A DNA stretch of 64,000 nt from Pratylenchus scribneri. Lineage: Eukaryota; Nematoda; Chromadorea; Rhabditida; Pratylenchidae. Of this stretch, positions 1 to 12,500 are shown piece by piece. The DNA lies in the NCBI GenBank assembly GCA_030063045.1, contig JAQSEB010000160.1, positions 1 to 64,000 on the forward strand. The letters are read 5' to 3'. Numbering within the stretch: position 1 is the first letter of the stretch; each line of letters opens with the position of its first letter. The notes beneath the pieces were generated by a model. That model was not told where the DNA came from. It saw only the letters and a program-made list of their open reading frames with translations, and did not search any database. A program made the position numbers and the translations under genes.

Positions 1-45
1 CCTACCTAACCCTAACCCCTAGCCCTAACCCTAGACCCTAGCCCA
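1..45. repeat. Degenerate CCCTAA telomeric-type tract opening each unit
   Basis: The first 45 bases mix CCCTAA, CCCCTAG, CCCTAG and CCTACC words; read on the other strand they are TTAGGG/CTAGGG-like. The same tract recurs at the start of every ~695-bp unit. Tracts this short and irregular resemble telomere seeds embedded in a longer repeat more than a simple telomerase-made array. Confidence 0.85.
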
Positions 46-131
46 TACCTAAGCTCTATGCGGATACCCTGGCGATAGGCGGACATCCTGGCGCTCACTG
101 AAATTTTTTCTAATCATTTTTTCTCTCAATC

Positions 132-149
132 AGCCAATATCTATTGGCT
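132..149. repeat. Perfect 8-bp dyad in the satellite unit
   Basis: AGCCAATA-TC-TATTGGCT forms a perfect inverted repeat and recurs in every unit. It could be a protein-binding palindrome or a small cruciform; function unknown. Confidence 0.7.
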
Positions 150-500
150 TCAATTTTTCCTTAGTTTTTCTAAAATTCTTAGTTTTTCTATTTTTTATTC
201 ATTCCCCCAAGGGCCCTAGAAACCCTATACCTAAGCCCCTACTAATTTTTCTCTTCTAATAATACAGTATCCTCTCTCTCTTTCTAATCACTCTTACCTG
301 TCTATTCGCCTCCTTTCTTTTCTAAATTTCTTAGTTTTCTCTAACTTTCTTAGTCAATTCTAACTTTTTTTCTTAGTTTTTTTCTTCGTCTATTTTTCTA
401 TTTTTAGATTATTTCATTAGTTTTTCAGCCTCTGCCTTCCAGGCATATTTTTTTCGATTTTTTTTCTCGGCCGTTTTTTCCTAAAAAGAATTTTTCAAAA

Positions 501-583
501 CTCGGCCAGGCCTTTAGGCCGGCCGAGGCGAATTTTTTTTGGAATTTTTCTTTTTTCATTTTGAAAATCGCCTCCGGCGAGGC
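501..583. repeat. GC-rich hairpins in the satellite unit
   Basis: In an otherwise T-rich unit, bases 501-527 form CTCGGCC-(A)GGCC-TTTA-GGCC-GGCCGAG, a strong stem with a 4-nt loop and one bulge. Bases 570-583 form GCCTC-CGGC-GAGGC. Both recur in each copy. They stand out as the most stable structures in the unit and are candidates for recombination or replication-pausing sites (inference). Confidence 0.7.
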
Positions 584-3500
584 CTGTTTTTCACTGATTT
601 TTCCTCGTTTTTCGGAATTTTTCCCGGAATTTTTGGGATTTTTCATGTTTTTTCGATTTTTTTTTTTGTTTTTTGAAATTTTTTCCCCTACCCTACCTAC
701 CTAACCCTAACCCCTAGCCCTAACCCTAGACCCTAGCCCATACCTAAGCTCTATGCGGATACCCTGGCGATAGGCGGACATCCTGGCGCTCACTGAAATT
801 TTTTCTAATCATTTTTTCTCTCAATCAGCCAATATCTATTGGCTTCAATTTTTCCTTAGTTTTTCTAAAATTCTTAGTTTTTCTATTTTTTATTCATTCC
901 CCCAAGGGCCCTAGAAACCCTATACCTAAGCCCCTACTAATTTTTCTCTTCTAATAATACAGTATCCTCTCTCTCTTTCTAATCACTCTTACCTGTCTAT
1001 TCGCCTCCTTTCTTTTCTAAATTTCTTAGTTTTCTCTAACTTTCTTAGTCAATTCTAACTTTTTTTCTTAGTTTTTTTCTTCGTCTATTTTTCTATTTTT
1101 AGATTATTTCATTAGTTTTTCAGCCTCTGCCTTCCAGGCATATTTTTTTCGATTTTTTTTCTCGGCCGTTTTTTCCTAAAAAGAATTTTTCAAAACTCGG
1201 CCAGGCCTTTAGGCCGGCCGAGGCGAATTTTTTTTGGAATTTTTCTTTTTTCATTTTGAAAATCGCCTCCGGCGAGGCCTGTTTTTCACTGATTTTTCCT
1301 CGTTTTTCGGAATTTTTCCCGGAATTTTTGGGATTTTTCATGTTTTTTCGATTTTTTTTTTTGTTTTTTGAAATTTTTTCCCCTACCCTACCTACCTAAC
1401 CCTAACCCCTAGCCCTAACCCTAGACCCTAGCCCATACCTAAGCTCTATGCGGATACCCTGGCGATAGGCGGACATCCTGGCGCTCACTGAAATTTTTTC
1501 TAATCATTTTTTCTCTCAATCAGCCAATATCTATTGGCTTCAATTTTTCCTTAGTTTTTCTAAAATTCTTAGTTTTTCTATTTTTTATTCATTCCCCCAA
1601 GGGCCCTAGAAACCCTATACCTAAGCCCCTACTAATTTTTCTCTTCTAATAATACAGTATCCTCTCTCTCTTTCTAATCACTCTTACCTGTCTATTCGCC
1701 TCCTTTCTTTTCTAAATTTCTTAGTTTTCTCTAACTTTCTTAGTCAATTCTAACTTTTTTTCTTAGTTTTTTTCTTCGTCTATTTTTCTATTTTTAGATT
1801 ATTTCATTAGTTTTTCAGCCTCTGCCTTCCAGGCATATTTTTTTCGATTTTTTTTCTCGGCCGTTTTTTCCTAAAAAGAATTTTTCAAAACTCGGCCAGG
1901 CCTTTAGGCCGGCCGAGGCGAATTTTTTTTGGAATTTTTCTTTTTTCATTTTGAAAATCGCCTCCGGCGAGGCCTGTTTTTCACTGATTTTTCCTCGTTT
2001 TTCGGAATTTTTCCCGGAATTTTTGGGATTTTTCATGTTTTTTCGATTTTTTTTTTGTTTTTTGAAATTTTTTCCCCTACCCTACCTACCTAACCCTAAC
2101 CCCTAGCCCTAACCCTAGACCCTAGCCCATACCTAAGCTCTATGCGGATACCCTGGCGATAGGCGGACATCCTGGCGCTCACTGAAATTTTTTCTAATCA
2201 TTTTTTCTCTCAATCAGCCAATATCTATTGGCTTCAATTTTTCCTTAGTTTTTCTAAAATTCTTAGTTTTTCTATTTTTTATTCATTCCCCCAAGGGCCC
2301 TAGAAACCCTATACCTAAGCCCCTACTAATTTTTCTCTTCTAATAATACAGTATCCTCTCTCTCTTTCTAATCACTCTTACCTGTCTATTCGCCTCCTTT
2401 CTTTTCTAAATTTCTTAGTTTTCTCTAACTTTCTTAGTCAATTCTAACTTTTTTTCTTAGTTTTTTTCTTCGTCTATTTTTCTATTTTTAGATTATTTCA
2501 TTAGTTTTTCAGCCTCTGCCTTCCAGGCATATTTTTTTCGATTTTTTTTCTCGGCCGTTTTTTCCTAAAAAGAATTTTTCAAAACTCGGCCAGGCCTTTA
2601 GGCCGGCCGAGGCGAATTTTTTTTGGAATTTTTCTTTTTTCATTTTGAAAATCGCCTCCGGCGAGGCCTGTTTTTCACTGATTTTTCCTCGTTTTTCGGA
2701 ATTTTTCCCGGAATTTTTGGGATTTTTCATGTTTTTTCGATTTTTTTTTTTGTTTTTTGAAATTTTTTCCCCTACCCTACCTACCTAACCCTAACCCCTA
2801 GCCCTAACCCTAGACCCTAGCCCATACCTAAGCTCTATGCGGATACCCTGGCGATAGGCGGACATCCTGGCGCTCACTGAAATTTTTTCTAATCATTTTT
2901 TCTCTCAATCAGCCAATATCTATTGGCTTCAATTTTTCCTTAGTTTTTCTAAAATTCTTAGTTTTTCTATTTTTTATTCATTCCCCCAAGGGCCCTAGAA
3001 ACCCTATACCTAAGCCCCTACTAATTTTTCTCTTCTAATAATACAGTATCCTCTCTCTCTTTCTAATCACTCTTACCTGTCTATTCGCCTCCTTTCTTTT
3101 CTAAATTTCTTAGTTTTCTCTAACTTTCTTAGTCAATTCTAACTTTTTTTCTTAGTTTTTTTCTTCGTCTATTTTTCTATTTTTAGATTATTTCATTAGT
3201 TTTTCAGCCTCTGCCTTCCAGGCATATTTTTTTCGATTTTTTTTCTCGGCCGTTTTTTCCTAAAAAGAATTTTTCAAAACTCGGCCAGGCCTTTAGGCCG
3301 GCCGAGGCGAATTTTTTTTGGAATTTTTCTTTTTTCATTTTGAAAATCGCCTCCGGCGAGGCCTGTTTTTCACTGATTTTTCCTCGTTTTTCGGAATTTT
3401 TCCCGGAATTTTTGGGATTTTTCATGTTTTTTCGATTTTTTTTTTTGTTTTTTGAAATTTTTTCCCCTACCCTACCTACCTAACCCTAACCCCTAGCCCT

Positions 3501-6500
3501 AACCCTAGACCCTAGCCCATACCTAAGCTCTATGCGGATACCCTGGCGATAGGCGGACATCCTGGCGCTCACTGAAATTTTTTCTAATCATTTTTTCTCT
3601 CAATCAGCCAATATCTATTGGCTTCAATTTTTCCTTAGTTTTTCTAAAATTCTTAGTTTTTCTATTTTTTATTCATTCCCCCAAGGGCCCTAGAAACCCT
3701 ATACCTAAGCCCCTACTAATTTTTCTCTTCTAATAATACAGTATCCTCTCTCTCTTTCTAATCACTCTTACCTGTCTATTCGCCTCCTTTCTTTTCTAAA
3801 TTTCTTAGTTTTCTCTAACTTTCTTAGTCAATTCTAACTTTTTTTCTTAGTTTTTTTCTTCGTCTATTTTTCTATTTTTAGATTATTTCATTAGTTTTTC
3901 AGCCTCTGCCTTCCAGGCATATTTTTTTCGATTTTTTTTCTCGGCCGTTTTTTCCTAAAAAGAATTTTTCAAAACTCGGCCAGGCCTTTAGGCCGGCCGA
4001 GGCGAATTTTTTTTGGAATTTTTCTTTTTTCATTTTGAAAATCGCCTCCGGCGAGGCCTGTTTTTCACTGATTTTTCCTCGTTTTTCGGAATTTTTCCCG
4101 GAATTTTTGGGATTTTTCATGTTTTTTCGATTTTTTTTTTTGTTTTTTGAAATTTTTTCCCCTACCCTACCTACCTAACCCTAACCCCTAGCCCTAACCC
4201 TAGACCCTAGCCCATACCTAAGCTCTATGCGGATACCCTGGCGATAGGCGGACATCCTGGCGCTCACTGAAATTTTTTCTAATCATTTTTTCTCTCAATC
4301 AGCCAATATCTATTGGCTTCAATTTTTCCTTAGTTTTTCTAAAATTCTTAGTTTTTCTATTTTTTATTCATTCCCCCAAGGGCCCTAGAAACCCTATACC
4401 TAAGCCCCTACTAATTTTTCTCTTCTAATAATACAGTATCCTCTCTCTCTTTCTAATCACTCTTACCTGTCTATTCGCCTCCTTTCTTTTCTAAATTTCT
4501 TAGTTTTCTCTAACTTTCTTAGTCAATTCTAACTTTTTTTCTTAGTTTTTTTCTTCGTCTATTTTTCTATTTTTAGATTATTTCATTAGTTTTTCAGCCT
4601 CTGCCTTCCAGGCATATTTTTTTCGATTTTTTTTCTCGGCCGTTTTTTCCTAAAAAGAATTTTTCAAAACTCGGCCAGGCCTTTAGGCCGGCCGAGGCGA
4701 ATTTTTTTTGGAATTTTTCTTTTTTCATTTTGAAAATCGCCTCCGGCGAGGCCTGTTTTTCACTGATTTTTCCTCGTTTTTCGGAATTTTTCCCGGAATT
4801 TTTGGGATTTTTCATGTTTTTTCGATTTTTTTTTTTGTTTTTTGAAATTTTTTCCCCTACCCTACCTACCTAACCCTAACCCCTAGCCCTAACCCTAGAC
4901 CCTAGCCCATACCTAAGCTCTATGCGGATACCCTGGCGATAGGCGGACATCCTGGCGCTCACTGAAATTTTTTCTAATCATTTTTTCTCTCAATCAGCCA
5001 ATATCTATTGGCTTCAATTTTTCCTTAGTTTTTCTAAAATTCTTAGTTTTTCTATTTTTTATTCATTCCCCCAAGGGCCCTAGAAACCCTATACCTAAGC
5101 CCCTACTAATTTTTCTCTTCTAATAATACAGTATCCTCTCTCTCTTTCTAATCACTCTTACCTGTCTATTCGCCTCCTTTCTTTTCTAAATTTCTTAGTT
5201 TTCTCTAACTTTCTTAGTCAATTCTAACTTTTTTTCTTAGTTTTTTTCTTCGTCTATTTTTCTATTTTTAGATTATTTCATTAGTTTTTCAGCCTCTGCC
5301 TTCCAGGCATATTTTTTTCGATTTTTTTTCTCGGCCGTTTTTTCCTAAAAAGAATTTTTCAAAACTCGGCCAGGCCTTTAGGCCGGCCGAGGCGAATTTT
5401 TTTTGGAATTTTTCTTTTTTCATTTTGAAAATCGCCTCCGGCGAGGCCTGTTTTTCACTGATTTTTCCTCGTTTTTCGGAATTTTTCCCGGAATTTTTGG
5501 GATTTTTCATGTTTTTTCGATTTTTTTTTTTGTTTTTTGAAATTTTTTCCCCTACCCTACCTACCTAACCCTAACCCCTAGCCCTAACCCTAGACCCTAG
5601 CCCATACCTAAGCTCTATGCGGATACCCTGGCGATAGGCGGACATCCTGGCGCTCACTGAAATTTTTTCTAATCATTTTTTCTCTCAATCAGCCAATATC
5701 TATTGGCTTCAATTTTTCCTTAGTTTTTCTAAAATTCTTAAGTTTTTCTATTTTTTATTCATTCCCCCAAGGGCCCTAGAAACCCTATACCTAAGCCCCT
5801 ACTAATTTTTCTCTTCTAATAATACAGTATCCTCTCTCTCTTTCTAATCACTCTTACCTGTCTATTCGCCTCCTTTCTTTTCTAAATTTCTTAGTTTTCT
5901 CTAACTTTCTTAGTCAATTCTAACTTTTTTTCTTAGTTTTTTTCTTCGTCTATTTTTCTATTTTTAGATTATTTCATTAGTTTTTCAGCCTCTGCCTTCC
6001 AGGCATATTTTTTTCGATTTTTTTTCTCGGCCGTTTTTTCCTAAAAAGAATTTTTCAAAACTCGGCCAGGCCTTTAGGCCGGCCGAGGCGAATTTTTTTT
6101 GGAATTTTTCTTTTTTCATTTTGAAAATCGCCTCCGGCGAGGCCTGTTTTTCACTGATTTTTCCTCGTTTTTCGGAATTTTTCCCGGAATTTTTGGGATT
6201 TTTCATGTTTTTTCGATTTTTTTTTTTGTTTTTTGAAATTTTTTCCCCTACCCTACCTACCTAACCCTAACCCCTAGCCCTAACCCTAGACCCTAGCCCA
6301 TACCTAAGCTCTATGCGGATACCCTGGCGATAGGCGGACATCCTGGCGCTCACTGAAATTTTTTCTAATCATTTTTTCTCTCAATCAGCCAATATCTATT
6401 GGCTTCAATTTTTCCTTAGTTTTTCTAAAATTCTTAGTTTTTCTATTTTTTATTCATTCCCCCAAGGGCCCTAGAAACCCTATACCTAAGCCCCTACTAA

Positions 6501-9500
6501 TTTTTCTCTTCTAATAATACAGTATCCTCTCTCTCTTTCTAATCACTCTTACCTGTCTATTCGCCTCCTTTCTTTTCTAAATTTCTTAGTTTTCTCTAAC
6601 TTTCTTAGTCAATTCTAACTTTTTTTCTTAGTTTTTTTCTTCGTCTATTTTTCTATTTTTAGATTATTTCATTAGTTTTTCAGCCTCTGCCTTCCAGGCA
6701 TATTTTTTTCGATTTTTTTTCTCGGCCGTTTTTTCCTAAAAAGAATTTTTCAAAACTCGGCCAGGCCTTTAGGCCGGCCGAGGCGAATTTTTTTTGGAAT
6801 TTTTCTTTTTTCATTTTGAAAATCGCCTCCGGCGAGGCCTGTTTTTCACTGATTTTTCCTCGTTTTTCGGAATTTTTCCCGGAATTTTTGGGATTTTTCA
6901 TGTTTTTTCGATTTTTTTTTTTGTTTTTTGAAATTTTTTCCCCTACCCTACCTACCTAACCCTAACCCCTAGCCCTAACCCTAGACCCTAGCCCATACCT
7001 AAGCTCTATGCGGATACCCTGGCGATAGGCGGACATCCTGGCGCTCACTGAAATTTTTTCTAATCATTTTTTCTCTCAATCAGCCAATATCTATTGGCTT
7101 CAATTTTTCCTTAGTTTTTCTAAAATTCTTAGTTTTTCTATTTTTTATTCATTCCCCCAAGGGCCCTAGAAACCCTATACCTAAGCCCCTACTAATTTTT
7201 CTCTTCTAATAATACAGTATCCTCTCTCTCTTTCTAATCACTCTTACCTGTCTATTCGCCTCCTTTCTTTTCTAAATTTCTTAGTTTTCTCTAACTTTCT
7301 TAGTCAATTCTAACTTTTTTTCTTAGTTTTTTTCTTCGTCTATTTTTCTATTTTTAGATTATTTCATTAGTTTTTCAGCCTCTGCCTTCCAGGCATATTT
7401 TTTTCGATTTTTTTTCTCGGCCGTTTTTTCCTAAAAAGAATTTTTCAAAACTCGGCCAGGCCTTTAGGCCGGCCGAGGCGAATTTTTTTTGGAATTTTTC
7501 TTTTTTCATTTTGAAAATCGCCTCCGGCGAGGCCTGTTTTTCACTGATTTTTCCTCGTTTTTCGGAATTTTTCCCGGAATTTTTGGGATTTTTCATGTTT
7601 TTTCGATTTTTTTTTTTGTTTTTTGAAATTTTTTCCCCTACCCTACCTACCTAACCCTAACCCCTAGCCCTAACCCTAGACCCTAGCCCATACCTAAGCT
7701 CTATGCGGATACCCTGGCGATAGGCGGACATCCTGGCGCTCACTGAAATTTTTTCTAATCATTTTTTCTCTCAATCAGCCAATATCTATTGGCTTCAATT
7801 TTTCCTTAGTTTTTCTAAAATTCTTAGTTTTTCTATTTTTTATTCATTCCCCCAAGGGCCCTAGAAACCCTATACCTAAGCCCCTACTAATTTTTCTCTT
7901 CTAATAATACAGTATCCTCTCTCTCTTTCTAATCACTCTTACCTGTCTATTCGCCTCCTTTCTTTTCTAAATTTCTTAGTTTTCTCTAACTTTCTTAGTC
8001 AATTCTAACTTTTTTTCTTAGTTTTTTTCTTCGTCTATTTTTCTATTTTTAGATTATTTCATTAGTTTTTCAGCCTCTGCCTTCCAGGCATATTTTTTTC
8101 GATTTTTTTTCTCGGCCGTTTTTTCCTAAAAAGAATTTTTCAAAACTCGGCCAGGCCTTTAGGCCGGCCGAGGCGAATTTTTTTTGGAATTTTTCTTTTT
8201 TCATTTTGAAAATCGCCTCCGGCGAGGCCTGTTTTTCACTGATTTTTCCTCGTTTTTCGGAATTTTTCCCGGAATTTTTGGGATTTTTCATGTTTTTTCG
8301 ATTTTTTTTTTTGTTTTTTGAAATTTTTTCCCCTACCCTACCTACCTAACCCTAACCCCTAGCCCTAACCCTAGACCCTAGCCCATACCTAAGCTCTATG
8401 CGGATACCCTGGCGATAGGCGGACATCCTGGCGCTCACTGAAATTTTTTCTAATCATTTTTTCTCTCAATCAGCCAATATCTATTGGCTTCAATTTTTCC
8501 TTAGTTTTTCTAAAATTCTTAGTTTTTCTATTTTTTATTCATTCCCCCAAGGGCCCTAGAAACCCTATACCTAAGCCCCTACTAATTTTTCTCTTCTAAT
8601 AATACAGTATCCTCTCTCTCTTTCTAATCACTCTTACCTGTCTATTCGCCTCCTTTCTTTTCTAAATTTCTTAGTTTTCTCTAACTTTCTTAGTCAATTC
8701 TAACTTTTTTTCTTAGTTTTTTTCTTCGTCTATTTTTCTATTTTTAGATTATTTCATTAGTTTTTCAGCCTCTGCCTTCCAGGCATATTTTTTTCGATTT
8801 TTTTTCTCGGCCGTTTTTTCCTAAAAAGAATTTTTCAAAACTCGGCCAGGCCTTTAGGCCGGCCGAGGCGAATTTTTTTTGGAATTTTTCTTTTTTCATT
8901 TTGAAAATCGCCTCCGGCGAGGCCTGTTTTTCACTGATTTTTCCTCGTTTTTCGGAATTTTTCCCGGAATTTTTGGGATTTTTCATGTTTTTTCGATTTT
9001 TTTTTTTGTTTTTTGAAATTTTTTCCCCTACCCTACCTACCTAACCCTAACCCCTAGCCCTAACCCTAGACCCTAGCCCATACCTAAGCTCTATGCGGAT
9101 ACCCTGGCGATAGGCGGACATCCTGGCGCTCACTGAAATTTTTTCTAATCATTTTTTCTCTCAATCAGCCAATATCTATTGGCTTCAATTTTTCCTTAGT
9201 TTTTCTAAAATTCTTAGTTTTTCTATTTTTTATTCATTCCCCCAAGGGCCCTAGAAACCCTATACCTAAGCCCCTACTAATTTTTCTCTTCTAATAATAC
9301 AGTATCCTCTCTCTCTTTCTAATCACTCTTACCTGTCTATTCGCCTCCTTTCTTTTCTAAATTTCTTAGTTTTCTCTAACTTTCTTAGTCAATTCTAACT
9401 TTTTTTCTTAGTTTTTTTCTTCGTCTATTTTTCTATTTTTAGATTATTTCATTAGTTTTTCAGCCTCTGCCTTCCAGGCATATTTTTTTCGATTTTTTTT

Positions 9501-12500
9501 CTCGGCCGTTTTTTCCTAAAAAGAATTTTTCAAAACTCGGCCAGGCCTTTAGGCCGGCCGAGGCGAATTTTTTTTGGAATTTTTCTTTTTTCATTTTGAA
9601 AATCGCCTCCGGCGAGGCCTGTTTTTCACTGATTTTTCCTCGTTTTTCGGAATTTTTCCCGGAATTTTTGGGATTTTTCATGTTTTTTCGATTTTTTTTT
9701 TTGTTTTTTGAAATTTTTTCCCCTACCCTACCTACCTAACCCTAACCCCTAGCCCTAACCCTAGACCCTAGCCCATACCTAAGCTCTATGCGGATACCCT
9801 GGCGATAGGCGGACATCCTGGCGCTCACTGAAATTTTTTCTAATCATTTTTTCTCTCAATCAGCCAATATCTATTGGCTTCAATTTTTCCTTAGTTTTTC
9901 TAAAATTCTTAGTTTTTCTATTTTTTATTCATTCCCCCAAGGGCCCTAGAAACCCTATACCTAAGCCCCTACTAATTTTTCTCTTCTAATAATACAGTAT
10001 CCTCTCTCTCTTTCTAATCACTCTTACCTGTCTATTCGCCTCCTTTCTTTTCTAAATTTCTTAGTTTTCTCTAACTTTCTTAGTCAATTCTAACTTTTTT
10101 TCTTAGTTTTTTTCTTCGTCTATTTTTCTATTTTTAGATTATTTCATTAGTTTTTCAGCCTCTGCCTTCCAGGCATATTTTTTTCGATTTTTTTTCTCGG
10201 CCGTTTTTTCCTAAAAAGAATTTTTCAAAACTCGGCCAGGCCTTTAGGCCGGCCGAGGCGAATTTTTTTTGGAATTTTTCTTTTTTCATTTTGAAAATCG
10301 CCTCCGGCGAGGCCTGTTTTTCACTGATTTTTCCTCGTTTTTCGGAATTTTTCCCGGAATTTTTGGGATTTTTCATGTTTTTTCGATTTTTTTTTTTGTT
10401 TTTTGAAATTTTTTCCCCTACCCTACCTACCTAACCCTAACCCCTAGCCCTAACCCTAGACCCTAGCCCATACCTAAGCTCTATGCGGATACCCTGGCGA
10501 TAGGCGGACATCCTGGCGCTCACTGAAATTTTTTCTAATCATTTTTTCTCTCAATCAGCCAATATCTATTGGCTTCAATTTTTCCTTAGTTTTTCTAAAA
10601 TTCTTAGTTTTTCTATTTTTTATTCATTCCCCCAAGGGCCCTAGAAACCCTATACCTAAGCCCCTACTAATTTTTCTCTTCTAATAATACAGTATCCTCT
10701 CTCTCTTTCTAATCACTCTTACCTGTCTATTCGCCTCCTTTCTTTTCTAAATTTCTTAGTTTTCTCTAACTTTCTTAGTCAATTCTAACTTTTTTTCTTA
10801 GTTTTTTTCTTCGTCTATTTTTCTATTTTTAGATTATTTCATTAGTTTTTCAGCCTCTGCCTTCCAGGCATATTTTTTTCGATTTTTTTTCTCGGCCGTT
10901 TTTTCCTAAAAAGAATTTTTCAAAACTCGGCCAGGCCTTTAGGCCGGCCGAGGCGAATTTTTTTTGGAATTTTTCTTTTTTCATTTTGAAAATCGCCTCC
11001 GGCGAGGCCTGTTTTTCACTGATTTTTCCTCGTTTTTCGGAATTTTTCCCGGAATTTTTGGGATTTTTCATGTTTTTTCGATTTTTTTTTTTGTTTTTTG
11101 AAATTTTTTCCCCTACCCTACCTACCTAACCCTAACCCCTAGCCCTAACCCTAGACCCTAGCCCATACCTAAGCTCTATGCGGATACCCTGGCGATAGGC
11201 GGACATCCTGGCGCTCACTGAAATTTTTTCTAATCATTTTTTCTCTCAATCAGCCAATATCTATTGGCTTCAATTTTTCCTTAGTTTTTCTAAAATTCTT
11301 AGTTTTTCTATTTTTTATTCATTCCCCCAAGGGCCCTAGAAACCCTATACCTAAGCCCCTACTAATTTTTCTCTTCTAATAATACAGTATCCTCTCTCTC
11401 TTTCTAATCACTCTTACCTGTCTATTCGCCTCCTTTCTTTTCTAAATTTCTTAGTTTTCTCTAACTTTCTTAGTCAATTCTAACTTTTTTTCTTAGTTTT
11501 TTTCTTCGTCTATTTTTCTATTTTTAGATTATTTCATTAGTTTTTCAGCCTCTGCCTTCCAGGCATATTTTTTTCGATTTTTTTTCTCGGCCGTTTTTTC
11601 CTAAAAAGAATTTTTCAAAACTCGGCCAGGCCTTTAGGCCGGCCGAGGCGAATTTTTTTTGGAATTTTTCTTTTTTCATTTTGAAAATCGCCTCCGGCGA
11701 GGCCTGTTTTTCACTGATTTTTCCTCGTTTTTCGGAATTTTTCCCGGAATTTTTGGGATTTTTCATGTTTTTTCGATTTTTTTTTTGTTTTTTGAAATTT
11801 TTTCCCCTACCCTACCTACCTAACCCTAACCCCTAGCCCTAACCCTAGACCCTAGCCCATACCTAAGCTCTATGCGGATACCCTGGCGATAGGCGGACAT
11901 CCTGGCGCTCACTGAAATTTTTTCTAATCATTTTTTCTCTCAATCAGCCAATATCTATTGGCTTCAATTTTTCCTTAGTTTTTCTAAAATTCTTAGTTTT
12001 TCTATTTTTTATTCATTCCCCCAAGGGCCCTAGAAACCCTATACCTAAGCCCCTACTAATTTTTCTCTTCTAATAATACAGTATCCTCTCTCTCTTTCTA
12101 ATCACTCTTACCTGTCTATTCGCCTCCTTTCTTTTCTAAATTTCTTAGTTTTCTCTAACTTTCTTAGTCAATTCTAACTTTTTTTCTTAGTTTTTTTCTT
12201 CGTCTATTTTTCTATTTTTAGATTATTTCATTAGTTTTTCAGCCTCTGCCTTCCAGGCATATTTTTTTCGATTTTTTTTCTCGGCCGTTTTTTCCTAAAA
12301 AGAATTTTTCAAAACTCGGCCAGGCCTTTAGGCCGGCCGAGGCGAATTTTTTTTGGAATTTTTCTTTTTTCATTTTGAAAATCGCCTCCGGCGAGGCCTG
12401 TTTTTCACTGATTTTTCCTCGTTTTTCGGAATTTTTCCCGGAATTTTTGGGATTTTTCATGTTTTTTCGATTTTTTTTTTGTTTTTTGAAATTTTTTCCC

